A stretch of 64,000 bases of DNA from Oceanobacillus sp. Castelsardo (GTDB lineage Bacteria; Bacillota; Bacilli; Bacillales; Amphibacillaceae). Both the position numbers and the translations under genes were made by a program. The stretch is from positions 1 to 64,000 of the forward strand of contig NZ_LYCS01000014.1 of assembly GCF_001659985.1 (NCBI RefSeq), given 5' to 3'. The notes beneath the pieces were generated by a model that saw only the letters and a list, made by a program, of their open reading frames with translations, made no database searches and was not told the origin of the DNA. Below, in pieces: positions 17,365 to 26,376 of this stretch (the stretch's first letter is position 1; every line of letters begins with the position of its first letter).

Positions 17365-18021
17365 ATGCCAATACCAATAAATCATGAAAAGCCAACAAGA
17401 AAATCTGCAAAAGAAAGTGCATTTAGTCAACTTCAGCAATGGATTATCGATGGTACACTTCTACCGGGGGAGAAAATAAATGATACGGAGCTCGCGCAAG
17501 CCTTGGGGGTTAGCAGAACTCCAATACGGGAGTCTTTACAGCTTCTTGAGGCACAGGGATTTGTAGAAATGTTCCCAGGTAAGGCAACACAGGTTACGCA
17601 AGTAGATAGGAGTTCTATTAAAGATCTTTTACCTCCATTAGCTGTATTACAAGCTTTATCTGCAGAATTGGCTATCCAAAACATGAATAAAGACATACTT
17701 ACCTTACTTGAGAGTACGAATGAGCGTTTTGCAGAAGCAATTCATTCAAAAAATTACTATTCTGCTTTAAAAATAGATGAACAATTTCACGAGATTATCG
17801 TGGATGCCGCTAACAATCCATATATTAAGAATATTATAGAATCCTTACAAGTACATGTTAGTAGACTTTTTTTCCATAATTCCATTGTCTTAACGGAGCA
17901 TTCTATTCACGATCATGACACCATCATAAATTTATTGAAATCCGGAGATGTCAATCAGTTAAACGAAACAATGAAAAATAATTGGCTCCGTACAATTGAC
18001 CTATTCCCAGATGTAAGCTAA
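17365..18021 (+). CDS. GntR-family regulator (FCD/FadR type)
   Basis: A 218-aa repressor-type protein. The N-terminal winged helix is visible (ELAQALGVSRTPIRESLQLLEAQGFVEM, residues 42-70). The C-terminal all-helical FCD domain has the metal or ligand-binding pattern Asp...His (DEQFHEIIV) and later His residues. It has a strong GGGGGGGAT ribosome binding site. Candidate binding sites lie in front of this gene and in front of brnQ, so it probably controls branched-chain amino acid uptake. The effector is unknown. Confidence 0.82.
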   Translation: MPIPINHEKPTRKSAKESAFSQLQQWIIDGTLLPGEKINDTELAQALGVSRTPIRESLQLLEAQGFVEMFPGKATQVTQVDRSSIKDLLPPLAVLQALSAELAIQNMNKDILTLLESTNERFAEAIHSKNYYSALKIDEQFHEIIVDAANNPYIKNIIESLQVHVSRLFFHNSIVLTEHSIHDHDTIINLLKSGDVNQLNETMKNNWLRTIDLFPDVS

Positions 18022-18026
18022 TTAAA

Positions 18027-18070
18027 GACTTCAGCCTCCTTTAAACACTTTGGAAGCTGAAGCCTTTTTT
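18027..18070 (+). terminator. terminator of gntR
   Basis: GACTTCAGCCTCC / GGAAGCTGAAGCC arms followed by TTTTTT. Confidence 0.8.
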
Positions 18071-18082
18071 GATTTACTAAAT

Positions 18083-18190
18083 TAGAAAACTTGGCATTCG
18101 CCAAGCCCTTGGCCGAATGACTTAGTTGCACTTATGCATATCTTTACGGTAGGGCGAGTAACCGAAGCCCCAGACGGGAAAGATTTTATA
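18083..18190 (+). repeat. dispersed repeat (family A/B), variant internal hairpin
   Basis: AAAACTTGG, then an inverted repeat (CATTCGCCAAG / CTTGGCCGAATG), then CTTAGTTGCACTTAT, then GGGCGAGTAACCGAAGCCCC. The framework ACTTGG-hairpin-CTTAGTTGC-CTTAT-hairpin-AGTAAC matches the 14.4-kb copy, but the hairpin arms differ. The GGGCGAGTAA-CG-AGCCCC part recurs at about 26318. Confidence 0.65.
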
Positions 18191-18209
18191 CTTTCTTATC
18201 TCACGAAAA

Positions 18210-18250
18210 TAAACCGCATGAAATCTTCAAATCAGATTTCATGCGGTTTA
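18210..18250 (-). terminator. terminator of brnQ
   Basis: AAACCGCATGAAATC / GATTTCATGCGGTTT, perfect 15-bp arms with a 9-nt loop, 30 bp after the brnQ stop on the minus strand. Confidence 0.85.
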
Positions 18251-18281
18251 TCAATTTATAGAATTTCTGTCCTAGCACTCT

Positions 18282-19640
18282 TTATACTTCTTGCGTATTA
18301 GACACTTTTTGAATTCGGGCAATAATACCTGTAATCGCAATTACAATTAATGCAGGTATCAACCAACCAAGGCCAATTCCGTATAGCGGCAATACTTGCT
18401 CATAGAAGTTCAAGATTGGTACCATCCAACTAAAATAATCGATTCCTAACGAGCCACAAAGAGCTGTTAATCCGTCAAAAATACTGATCAGAATAGTAAC
18501 TACAGTTGTTGCTACATAGACAATACGTGCATGATTAAATAATGGTGACAAGAATGTTAATAGCATCAATACAACCGCTAATGGATATAGGAACATCAAT
18601 ACAGGAATAGAAAATGCAATGATATTAGCTAAACCAAAGTTTGCAATCACAAATGAGAAAGTAGTAAAGATTACTACAAACATTTTATAACTTATTTTTG
18701 GAATTAATTTACTAAAATATTCTGCATTAGCTATAATTAATCCAATTGCTGTAGTTAAACAAGCTAGAATAATTGCAACAGCTAACATAACAGATCCAAT
18801 TGTTCCGAAGTAATATTCTGCTGATCCACTTAGAACAGGTCCACCTGTATCAAATAAACCAAGCGTTCCGGTACTGATGGAACCGAGATAAGCAATACCA
18901 ACATAAACTACTGCTAATAGAATAATAGCAACTCCACCTGATTTTGCTGTAGCCGCAAGAACTTCTGATTTAGAAGTAACACCAAATGATTTAACCGTAC
19001 TAATTACAATTATACCGAATACTAAAGCAGCTAAGGCATCCATTGTATTATATCCTTCTAAGAATCCTGTCATAAAAGCAGCACTTACATATGCTTCTTC
19101 TGGTGCTTGTTGCGATCCCATCGGGTTAACAAGTGCTGTAATTAAAAGTATTGCTAATAATAACACAAGAGCTGGTGCCAATATTTTACCAACGTTATCT
19201 ACAAGTTTCGCAGGATAAAGAGAGAATAAAAGTACAACTACGAAGAATACTAATGTAAAAATTAATAGTGCAATTTGTTGAGATCCCTCTGAAACAAAAG
19301 TACTAATACCTACGTCGTAAGCTACTGTACCAGTACGAGGTATGGCGAAAAATGCCCCAATTGTTAAATACAATAAAGATGTAAAGAAAACTCCGTATCC
19401 AGGACTCACTCTACTAGCTAGGTCCTGCAAATCACGGCTTCCCGAGAATCCCATAGCAAGAATCCCTAAAAGTGGTAAACCTACTCCAGTAATCAAGAAT
19501 CCTATAATAGCTGGTGTTAAGCTTGTCCCAGAATATTGACCAAGCTGTGCCGGGAAAATTAAGTTCCCTGCTCCGAAGAATAGTGCAAATAGCATAAACC
19601 CTATTGCAACATAATTAGAAGTTGATAGCTTTTTCTTCAT
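18282..19640 (-). CDS. brnQ: branched-chain amino acid transporter (LIVCS family)
   Basis: A 452-aa protein with about twelve membrane segments and the LIVCS signature FALFFGAGNLIFPAQLGQ near residues 17-35. Such carriers import leucine, isoleucine and valine with sodium or protons. The ATG at 19640 is chosen because AGGGGGAG lies 6-7 bases upstream; a start 7 codons earlier has none. It is monocistronic and ends at a strong hairpin. Its promoter is flanked by two copies of an imperfect palindrome that also occurs before the nearby gntR gene. Confidence 0.92.
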   Translation of the reverse strand: MKKKLSTSNYVAIGFMLFALFFGAGNLIFPAQLGQYSGTSLTPAIIGFLITGVGLPLLGILAMGFSGSRDLQDLASRVSPGYGVFFTSLLYLTIGAFFAIPRTGTVAYDVGISTFVSEGSQQIALLIFTLVFFVVVLLFSLYPAKLVDNVGKILAPALVLLLAILLITALVNPMGSQQAPEEAYVSAAFMTGFLEGYNTMDALAALVFGIIVISTVKSFGVTSKSEVLAATAKSGGVAIILLAVVYVGIAYLGSISTGTLGLFDTGGPVLSGSAEYYFGTIGSVMLAVAIILACLTTAIGLIIANAEYFSKLIPKISYKMFVVIFTTFSFVIANFGLANIIAFSIPVLMFLYPLAVVLMLLTFLSPLFNHARIVYVATTVVTILISIFDGLTALCGSLGIDYFSWMVPILNFYEQVLPLYGIGLGWLIPALIVIAITGIIARIQKVSNTQEV

Positions 19641-19679
19641 TTTAGGCTCCCCCTGTGTCATTTATTAAATGTACTAAAA

Positions 19680-19739
19680 TGCAATATATTGGATGAAACC
19701 TATGATACTATCATTTTTAGTAAAATGCAATATATTACA
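19680..19739 (-). promoter_or_regulatory. brnQ promoter with two GntR-type operators
   Basis: On the minus strand TTGCAT (19730-19725), 17 bp, TATCAT (19707-19702). Operator 1, TGCAATATATTACA (19726-19739), is a perfect TGYAATA/TATTRCA palindrome over the -35. Operator 2, TGCAATATATTGGA (19680-19693), lies just after the transcription start. Confidence 0.65.
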
Positions 19740-19792
19740 TAGGAAAAATTAATATTTTTTGCAAATAATTGATTAGTTAGACAAATCAGAAG

Positions 19793-19832
19793 AAAAACGG
19801 ACGGAATCTATTTTTAGATTCCGTCCGTTTTT
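19793..19832 (-). terminator. terminator of the glycogen operon
   Basis: AAACGGACGGAATCTA / TAGATTCCGTCCGTTT, perfect 16-bp arms with flanking A/T tracts. It is separated from the glgP stop by a dispersed repeat. Confidence 0.85.
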
Positions 19833-19840
19833 AATATTTA

Positions 19841-19903
19841 GCTCCGGCACCCAGCGGCATACAGCTCGTCACGTTCCTAGCCAGTACGAACGCTTGCGCT
19901 TTT
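19841..19903 (-). repeat. dispersed structured repeat (family C), short copy
   Basis: On the minus strand it runs from AAAAGCGCAAGCGTTCG to CGCTGGGTGCCGGAGC, matching both ends of the 16.5-kb element but lacking most of its interior. It sits between the glgP stop and the operon terminator. Confidence 0.65.
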
Positions 19904-19908
19904 GTTTT

Positions 19909-22338
19909 TCAATCCATTTGTTTAATTTTCCAAATATCCGTTGCGTACTCACGAATGGTCTGGTCACTCGAAAATTTACCGGAGTATGCAATATTCGTAA
20001 CACTCATGTTCATCCATGTTGTTCTATTTCGATAAGCCCGCTCCGCAAGTTCATGTGCTTCAAGATAAGGCTCAAAATCCTTCAATACAAAATAGGGATC
20101 ATTATGGTATAAAATATTGTAAAAGATATCTTTAAATTCGATATTATGAATTCCAAACTCGCCTTGATTCAATTGGTCTAGAATAAGTTTGATACGGTCA
20201 TCTGTATTATAAATATCACGAGCATTATAGCCACCATTTTGATAATAATCTAATACTTCGTCCGAATTTAATCCAAATATAAAAATATTTTGATCCCCTA
20301 CTAAATCGTATATCTCTATATTCGCACCATCCATCGTACCTAACGTAATAGCCCCATTCATCATCATTTTCATATTTCCAGTCCCGGATGCTTCCTTACT
20401 TGCAGTAGATATTTGTTCACTAATATCCGCTGCCGGAATGATTTTCTCTGCTAAGCTGACATTATAATTCTCAAGGAAAATTACTTTTAACTTATCTTTA
20501 ATATCTTTATCATAATTAACGATGGAGGCCACCGTATTAATTAACTTAATAATTTCCTTAGCTAAATGATAACTTGGGGCTGCCTTGGCACCGAAGATAA
20601 AAGTTCGCGGTGTCACATCCTGATTAGGATTTGCCTTTAATTCATTGTACAAATAAATAACATGGAAAATATTAAGTAACTGCCGTTTATATTCATGCAA
20701 TCTTTTAATTTGGACATCAAAAATAGATTGGTCATCCACAAGAATACCCGTTTGTTCATGTATATAATTCGCTAGTATCCTTTTATTTTCATGCTTTACT
20801 TGATCAAACTTCTCCAATAAAGCTTTATCATTGGAGTATTTTAATAAACTAATGAGTTGCTTGGGCCGTTTAATCCATTGTGTTCCAATTGCTTCAGAAA
20901 TAACATCAGAAAGTTTTGGATTCACTTGTAATAACCAACGCCTGTGTGTAATCCCATTCGTTTTATTGTTAAATTTATTAGGAAATAACGTATAGAAATC
21001 TTTCATTTCCTGTTTCTTTAAAATTTCTGTATGAATCCTTGCAACCCCATTCACACTAAAGCTCCCAACGATAGCAAGCCTAGCCATATGAACCCTACCA
21101 TGTGCAATAACGGCAAGGTCTGGAATCTTATCCCTTAATTCCTCATGGTCAAACCAAATCGATTGACAGAAGCGCTCATTGATTTCATCAACAATCATAT
21201 AAATCCTTGGCAATAAGTCTTGAATCATTTCTTCTGGCCAAGTTTCTAACGCTTCACTTAACGTAGTATGATTGGTATAAGCTAGAACATGGATAGTAAT
21301 TTCCCATGCTGTATCCCAATCCAATCTTTCCTCATCCATTAAAATACGCATTAATTCAGGAACAGCAAGACTAGGATGTGTATCATTGATTTGAATAACC
21401 ACTTTTTCAGGTAATCTACTAATAGGAAGTCGATAATTTTTCTTAAAGCTCCTAATAATATTTTGAATACTTGAAGAAACAAGGAAATATTGTTGCTTTA
21501 ATCTTAATTCCTTTCCTTCATAGTTGGAGTCATCTGGATAAAGGAAACCTGAAATTTGCTCTATGGAATGTTGGTGATCCAAATCATGGTAAAATTCACT
21601 ATTTTCTTCTTGTTCCGATTCCTTATAAGCTACCGGTTCCGCGCTCCAAAGTCTTAATGTATTTACGACTTCATTTTGATACCCAACTACTGGTATATCA
21701 TATGGTACGGCTAACACTTTATCTGTATTTTCATATTTAAACTCTAAGGAACCGTCATTTCGTTTGAACATATGTACCTTTCCATGAAATTGAATGACAA
21801 AGGCCTCTTCTTCTTTTCTCGTTTCCCAGGGATAAGAATCTTTTAACCAATAATCCGGTAGTTCTACCTGGTTACCATGAATAATTCTTTGTTCGAATAA
21901 TCCATAACGGTAACGTATACCGAACCCATGACCAGGGTAATGCAAGGATGCTAATGAGTCTAGAAAACAAGCAGCAAGTCTACCAAGGCCTCCATTACCA
22001 AGTCCTGCATCCCTTTCTTCTGCAAATACATGTTCGGAATTAAATCCTAAATCTTCAAGTGTTTCCTTCGCGATATCCAACATTCCACAATTAAGAAGGT
22101 TACTTTCTAATAGCCTCCCAATTAAAAATTCCATTGATAAGTAATACACTTGCTTCGAATTGTTCTCTTGATATCTTTTAGTTGTTTCAAACCAATTTGG
22201 CATAATTTCATCATTTACGATAGATGAAAGTGCATAATAAACGTCCTTATTAGAAGCAGTACTTACTTCTACTCCTTTTTCGGTAATTAATTTCTTTTTA
22301 AGCCTTTCCTTTAAATCATTTGTGGTCAACTGTGACAA
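19909..22338 (-). CDS. glgP: glycogen phosphorylase
   Basis: An 809-aa phosphorylase, slightly longer than B. subtilis GlgP. It has GLGNGGLGRLAACFLDSLASL near residues 106-126 and the PLP-lysine region EASGTGNMKMMMNGA near residues 648-662. It releases glucose 1-phosphate from glycogen ends. The start is a TTG at 22338, as no in-frame ATG fits. It is the last gene of the glgB-C-D-A-P operon, 15 bp after glgA. Confidence 0.95.
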   Translation of the reverse strand: MSQLTTNDLKERLKKKLITEKGVEVSTASNKDVYYALSSIVNDEIMPNWFETTKRYQENNSKQVYYLSMEFLIGRLLESNLLNCGMLDIAKETLEDLGFNSEHVFAEERDAGLGNGGLGRLAACFLDSLASLHYPGHGFGIRYRYGLFEQRIIHGNQVELPDYWLKDSYPWETRKEEEAFVIQFHGKVHMFKRNDGSLEFKYENTDKVLAVPYDIPVVGYQNEVVNTLRLWSAEPVAYKESEQEENSEFYHDLDHQHSIEQISGFLYPDDSNYEGKELRLKQQYFLVSSSIQNIIRSFKKNYRLPISRLPEKVVIQINDTHPSLAVPELMRILMDEERLDWDTAWEITIHVLAYTNHTTLSEALETWPEEMIQDLLPRIYMIVDEINERFCQSIWFDHEELRDKIPDLAVIAHGRVHMARLAIVGSFSVNGVARIHTEILKKQEMKDFYTLFPNKFNNKTNGITHRRWLLQVNPKLSDVISEAIGTQWIKRPKQLISLLKYSNDKALLEKFDQVKHENKRILANYIHEQTGILVDDQSIFDVQIKRLHEYKRQLLNIFHVIYLYNELKANPNQDVTPRTFIFGAKAAPSYHLAKEIIKLINTVASIVNYDKDIKDKLKVIFLENYNVSLAEKIIPAADISEQISTASKEASGTGNMKMMMNGAITLGTMDGANIEIYDLVGDQNIFIFGLNSDEVLDYYQNGGYNARDIYNTDDRIKLILDQLNQGEFGIHNIEFKDIFYNILYHNDPYFVLKDFEPYLEAHELAERAYRNRTTWMNMSVTNIAYSGKFSSDQTIREYATDIWKIKQMD

Positions 22339-22352
22339 GGAACCATCTCTCC

Positions 22353-23780
22353 CTAACCATATATTGGGGTTGGTACTATTTGTTCATAAAGTTCTACATA
22401 CTTTTCAGCAGAGTTTTTCCATGTAAATTGGCTCTTATTTACATTTCTTATTAGCTGCTGAAATTGTTCATGGTCATGATAAATTTGCAACGAATATTTA
22501 AGAACATGAAGTAAGTCATGTGCATTATAATTTGTAAAACTAAAACCATTACCTTCTCCTGTTATTTCATTATAAGAAGTAACGGTATCCTTAAGGCCCC
22601 CAGTTTCACGTACAATTGGTATTGTTTTATACTGTAAAGCTATTAATTGTGTTAAGCCGCATGGTTCGAATTTAGAGGGTACGAGGAAGAAGTCAGCACT
22701 TGCATATAATCGTCTTGCTAACCCTTCATCAAAGGTAATTAAACTTTTTACCTTTTCAGGATAACGATTAGCTACTTCAGAAAAATAATGTTCAAATTCA
22801 TGATCTCCTGTACCTAAAACAATAAACTGTACATCCTCTTGTAAAAACTCATCCATAATATTTTGAACGAGATGGAATCCTTTTTGTTCAACTAATCTAG
22901 AAATGATTACGTATAAAGGCTTACCTAAATCCATTTCCATATTAAGTTCATCACCGAGCGCTAATCGATTCTCTACCTTTTTCGACCGAGCAGAGCGATA
23001 ATTAAACGAAACATGAGGATCTGTCCTCGGATTATATTCTTTAGGGTCTATTCCGTTTAAAATTCCAACTAAATCCTCCTTCCGATCTAAAAGAACTGGG
23101 TGTAACCCTTCACTATAAAATGGATACTTAATTTCCTCTGCATAAGTTGGACTTACTGTTGTGATTTTATCAGCATGAAATAAGGCTCCTTTAAGGCTAT
23201 TTAACATCCCATTCCATTCCAGTCCACCGATATGTTCTCTATCCAAATTGAAGAAGTCCTCAAAGATATCAATTGGCATCATACCTTGATACTTAATATT
23301 ATGAATGGTAAATACTGTTTTCATCTCATCGATTGGTTTTAAAATATTTGCCAATGCAACTGCTATACCAGCCTGCCAATCATGCGCATGAAGAATATCC
23401 GGTTTATACAATCCTTGATTTAAGAACTCCATAACGGCATGGCTAAAGTAAACAAACCGCTCGCCATCATCGTAATATCCATAGATTCCTTTTCGAGTGA
23501 AATAGTAGTCATTTGCTACAAAGTAATAGATTACCTGATTATGTTTTAACGCGTATACTGCTGCATCTTGATTTCTCCAACCAAAAGGTACGTCAAAGGA
23601 TGTTACGTACTCCATTTTTTCTTTCCATTCATCCGAAATTTCATCATACATTGGTAAGATAACTCGAACTTCCATTTGTTCTTGTTTCAAAGCTTGTGGG
23701 AGGGAACCTATAACATCACCCAGCCCTCCCGTTTTTATGAAAGGTGTCGATTCTGAGGCAACAAACAATATATTCTCCAT
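22353..23780 (-). CDS. glgA: glycogen synthase
   Basis: A 475-aa GT5 glycosyltransferase. The ADP-glucose binding motif KTGGLGDVIGSLPQAL is near residues 17-32, and the GT-B C-terminal half carries the acceptor-site region SKFEPCGLTQLIALQY near residue 375. It transfers glucose from ADP-glucose to a growing alpha-1,4 chain. The ATG has AAAGGAGG upstream. It is followed closely by glgP and preceded by glgD at 26 bp. Confidence 0.95.
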   Translation of the reverse strand: MENILFVASESTPFIKTGGLGDVIGSLPQALKQEQMEVRVILPMYDEISDEWKEKMEYVTSFDVPFGWRNQDAAVYALKHNQVIYYFVANDYYFTRKGIYGYYDDGERFVYFSHAVMEFLNQGLYKPDILHAHDWQAGIAVALANILKPIDEMKTVFTIHNIKYQGMMPIDIFEDFFNLDREHIGGLEWNGMLNSLKGALFHADKITTVSPTYAEEIKYPFYSEGLHPVLLDRKEDLVGILNGIDPKEYNPRTDPHVSFNYRSARSKKVENRLALGDELNMEMDLGKPLYVIISRLVEQKGFHLVQNIMDEFLQEDVQFIVLGTGDHEFEHYFSEVANRYPEKVKSLITFDEGLARRLYASADFFLVPSKFEPCGLTQLIALQYKTIPIVRETGGLKDTVTSYNEITGEGNGFSFTNYNAHDLLHVLKYSLQIYHDHEQFQQLIRNVNKSQFTWKNSAEKYVELYEQIVPTPIYG

Positions 23781-23805
23781 TTCCTATCCTCCTTTTGAAC
23801 TAGCC

Positions 23806-24912
23806 TTATATATCACTTCGTTTTGCTACGACAAATGGTTTGTCTTTCGATCCGATAATTCGTTGTCCTTTCCTTACATGAACATCTTTATCCAGAATTA
23901 CATTTTCTAAATATACGTCTTCTTCAATCGTACAACGCTGCATAATAATAGAGTTTTTAATCTGCGCTCCTTCATTCACTATGACCCCACGGAAAAGAAT
24001 ACTTTTATCTACCTCTCCCTCAACCTCACAACCATTTGCTAGAATCGATTGTTTGACACTTGAAGGATTATAGTATTTCACTGGTGGATTACTTGATACC
24101 TTTGTTTTCACAAATGGGGGATTGAAGAATAACTCTAAATAATTATCCTCTGTTAATAGATTCATATTATGTCGATAATAACTTTCAATTGAATTAATAA
24201 ATGCCCCATAACCCTTGTGTCGATACATGACAACTTTAAGTTCGGATAACTTCTCCCTTATTCCATGGACGAATAAGTGATCACGGTTATATGCGATACA
24301 ATCATCTACTAATTCCATTAATAAAGATTTATTAATAATATATGCTCCGGTAAATAATAACGGATTTGTTTGATCATTTGTTATGTCTTCCACCCAACCT
24401 AAGTCATCCGCTTGAATACGGAAATACGGTGCATGCTCTTCTTTTAATTCTTCAACCGCCGTTGTAACTAGGGTTACATCTGCACCGCGATCAACATGAT
24501 ATTTAAAGGCCTCACTATAATTTATATTTGCTATAAATTGGCTTCCGCTGATTAATACGTAATCAGACTTCCCCCGATTGAAATAGTCCCTATTATTATG
24601 AAAAAATTGTAAATCCCCTTTTGAAACATCGCTCGGATCATTCCAATCCGGCGGAAATATATATAGTCCACCATTTCTACGATCCAAGTTCCAATTTTCC
24701 CCTGTACCCAAATGGTCTGATAAAGAGCGGTATTTTGTTCTAGCAAAAATAGCTACTTCATTAATACCGGAATTAACCATATTAGATAAGGCAAAGTCAA
24801 TCATTCTATATCTACCTGCAAATGGAATAGAAGCATGCGTTCTGAAATAAGTTAATTCATTAAAGACATGGTGTTCATGTTCCAAATTTATTAAACCCAT
24901 CATCGTTTTCAT
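23806..24912 (-). CDS. glgD: glucose-1-phosphate adenylyltransferase regulatory subunit
   Basis: A 368-aa homologue of GlgC with the nucleotidyltransferase fold ([20 protein letters not shown] near residue 30) and a C-terminal left-handed beta-helix. The N-terminal GGxGxRL loop is replaced by [17 protein letters not shown], as usual in GlgD, which supports a regulatory role in a GlgCD complex. Its start overlaps the glgC stop by 4 bp (ATGA). Confidence 0.92.
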   Translation of the reverse strand: MKTMMGLINLEHEHHVFNELTYFRTHASIPFAGRYRMIDFALSNMVNSGINEVAIFARTKYRSLSDHLGTGENWNLDRRNGGLYIFPPDWNDPSDVSKGDLQFFHNNRDYFNRGKSDYVLISGSQFIANINYSEAFKYHVDRGADVTLVTTAVEELKEEHAPYFRIQADDLGWVEDITNDQTNPLLFTGAYIINKSLLMELVDDCIAYNRDHLFVHGIREKLSELKVVMYRHKGYGAFINSIESYYRHNMNLLTEDNYLELFFNPPFVKTKVSSNPPVKYYNPSSVKQSILANGCEVEGEVDKSILFRGVIVNEGAQIKNSIIMQRCTIEEDVYLENVILDKDVHVRKGQRIIGSKDKPFVVAKRSDI

Positions 24913-26069
24913 TGCTTTACTCCTCCCGTCATTGCCAACATTCCATTTAATATTTCCTGATTGATTACGATAGGTTCATCATTTTCATCGACATTAATAT
25001 TAGTCCCTTCAGGAATTTCCGTGTTTTCCATCACAATGACCCGGTGAAGAGTTGAGTTTCTTCCTACCTTTACCCCTGAATGTAAAATAGATTGTGAAAC
25101 GGCACTACTCTTTTCCACTTTGACATTACTAAATAAGACAGATTTTTCTACCCTTCCGTAAACAAAGCAACCAGAATTAACTAAAGAATGGTTGACTACC
25201 GCATCCTCACCGATAAATTGCGGAGGGTAATTCGAGTCTTGCGTGTGAATGCGCCAGCTATTATGGCCAAGAGAAAGTCCACTCTGTTCATTATTTAGTA
25301 AATCCATATTTGCTTCCCAATAACTTTGAATCGTACCGACATCTTTCCAATACCCATTAAATCGATACGCATATAGTCGTTTTTCGTCGCTTAACATGGC
25401 AGGAATAATATCCTTTCCAAAATCGTGACTAGATGTCTTTCTCATTGCATCTTGAACCAAATATGCTTTTAACGTTTCCCAAGTAAATATATAAATTCCC
25501 ATAGAAGCCAAATTACTTTGTGGCTGTTTAGGTTTCTCTTCAAATTCATAGATTCTTAAACTATCTGTCGTATTCAAAATTCCAAAACGGGATGCTTCTT
25601 CCCAAGGCACCTCAATTACGGAGATAGTAGCATCTGCTTTTGTCCTTTTATGTTGGTCGAGTAATTTCTGGTAATTCATTTGATAGATATGGTCACCTGA
25701 TATAACAAGAACATACTTAGGATTATATTGATTGATAAAGTGAATATTTTGGTAGATGGCATCGGCAGTTCCTGAGTACCAATCTCCACCTGATTTGGCA
25801 GTATACGGTGATAATACACTTACCCCGCCATACCTGCGATCCATGTCCCAAGGCTTTCCATTTCCAATGTGTCTGTTAAGTTCTAATGGTGAATATTGTG
25901 TCAGTACCCCTAATGTTTGAATATTTGAATTGGAGCAATTACTTAAAGTGAAATCTATAATTCTATATTTCCCTCCGAATGGTACTGCTGGTTTTGCTAT
26001 ATGATTCGTTAACGCACCTAATCGTTTTCCTTCTCCCCCTGCTAAAAGCATACCTACGCATTCTCTCAA
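24909..26069 (-). CDS. glgC: glucose-1-phosphate adenylyltransferase
   Basis: A 386-aa enzyme beginning [18 protein letters not shown], the pyrophosphorylase loop. [18 protein letters not shown] and a C-terminal beta-helix follow. It makes ADP-glucose, the committed step of glycogen synthesis. I start it at a TTG at 26069 behind AAAAAGGAG (7-8 bases). The frame stays open for 50 codons upstream, but that stretch is a dispersed repeat with no homology. It overlaps glgD by 4 bp. Confidence 0.93.
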   Translation of the reverse strand: MRECVGMLLAGGEGKRLGALTNHIAKPAVPFGGKYRIIDFTLSNCSNSNIQTLGVLTQYSPLELNRHIGNGKPWDMDRRYGGVSVLSPYTAKSGGDWYSGTADAIYQNIHFINQYNPKYVLVISGDHIYQMNYQKLLDQHKRTKADATISVIEVPWEEASRFGILNTTDSLRIYEFEEKPKQPQSNLASMGIYIFTWETLKAYLVQDAMRKTSSHDFGKDIIPAMLSDEKRLYAYRFNGYWKDVGTIQSYWEANMDLLNNEQSGLSLGHNSWRIHTQDSNYPPQFIGEDAVVNHSLVNSGCFVYGRVEKSVLFSNVKVEKSSAVSQSILHSGVKVGRNSTLHRVIVMENTEIPEGTNINVDENDEPIVINQEILNGMLAMTGGVKQ

Positions 26070-26087
26070 TCTAATCGCTCCTTTTTG

Positions 26088-26376
26088 TAGTGGAAGTTCA
26101 AAAAGTCCGGTGAAAATGACATGCCCCTTCAATAGGGGTATGCCGACGTTGGGCGCAAAGCCCGCTTTTAGTTGGCCTTCCTTTAAAGAAGATCGTTTGC
26201 TTGCTTTTCCGTTCCTCACGTATTAATTGCATACGTTCCGGTACTCAAAGCTACGCCGCCTCGAACCGCGACGCACAGGACGTGCTAGTGTCGGCGTTGC
26301 AACAAATGTCTTCGGTGGGGCGAGTAATCGGAGCCCCAGGACGTTGCGCATTTAGCCGACCTCGGTCCTTTTCATC
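26088..26376 (-). repeat. structured intergenic element inserted between glgB and glgC
   Basis: A 289-bp GC-rich, hairpin-rich block flanked by the 10-bp direct repeat CTCCTTTTTG (26078-26087 and 26377-26386). It contains GGGGCGAGTAATCGGAGCCCC, related to part of the 18.1-kb repeat, and ACGTTCCGGTACTCA, echoed near 32613. No transposase gene is present. Confidence 0.75.

Noticed and set aside
26070-26219. N-terminal extension of GlgC by 50 residues
   Set aside because: It is translated repeat DNA without homology. The TTG at 26069 has a good ribosome binding site and gives the normal GlgC N-terminus.
26088-26376. Classical insertion sequence between glgB and glgC
   Set aside because: No transposase frame and no terminal inverted repeats could be found. 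Only the flanking direct repeat supports mobility, so it is called a non-autonomous element.
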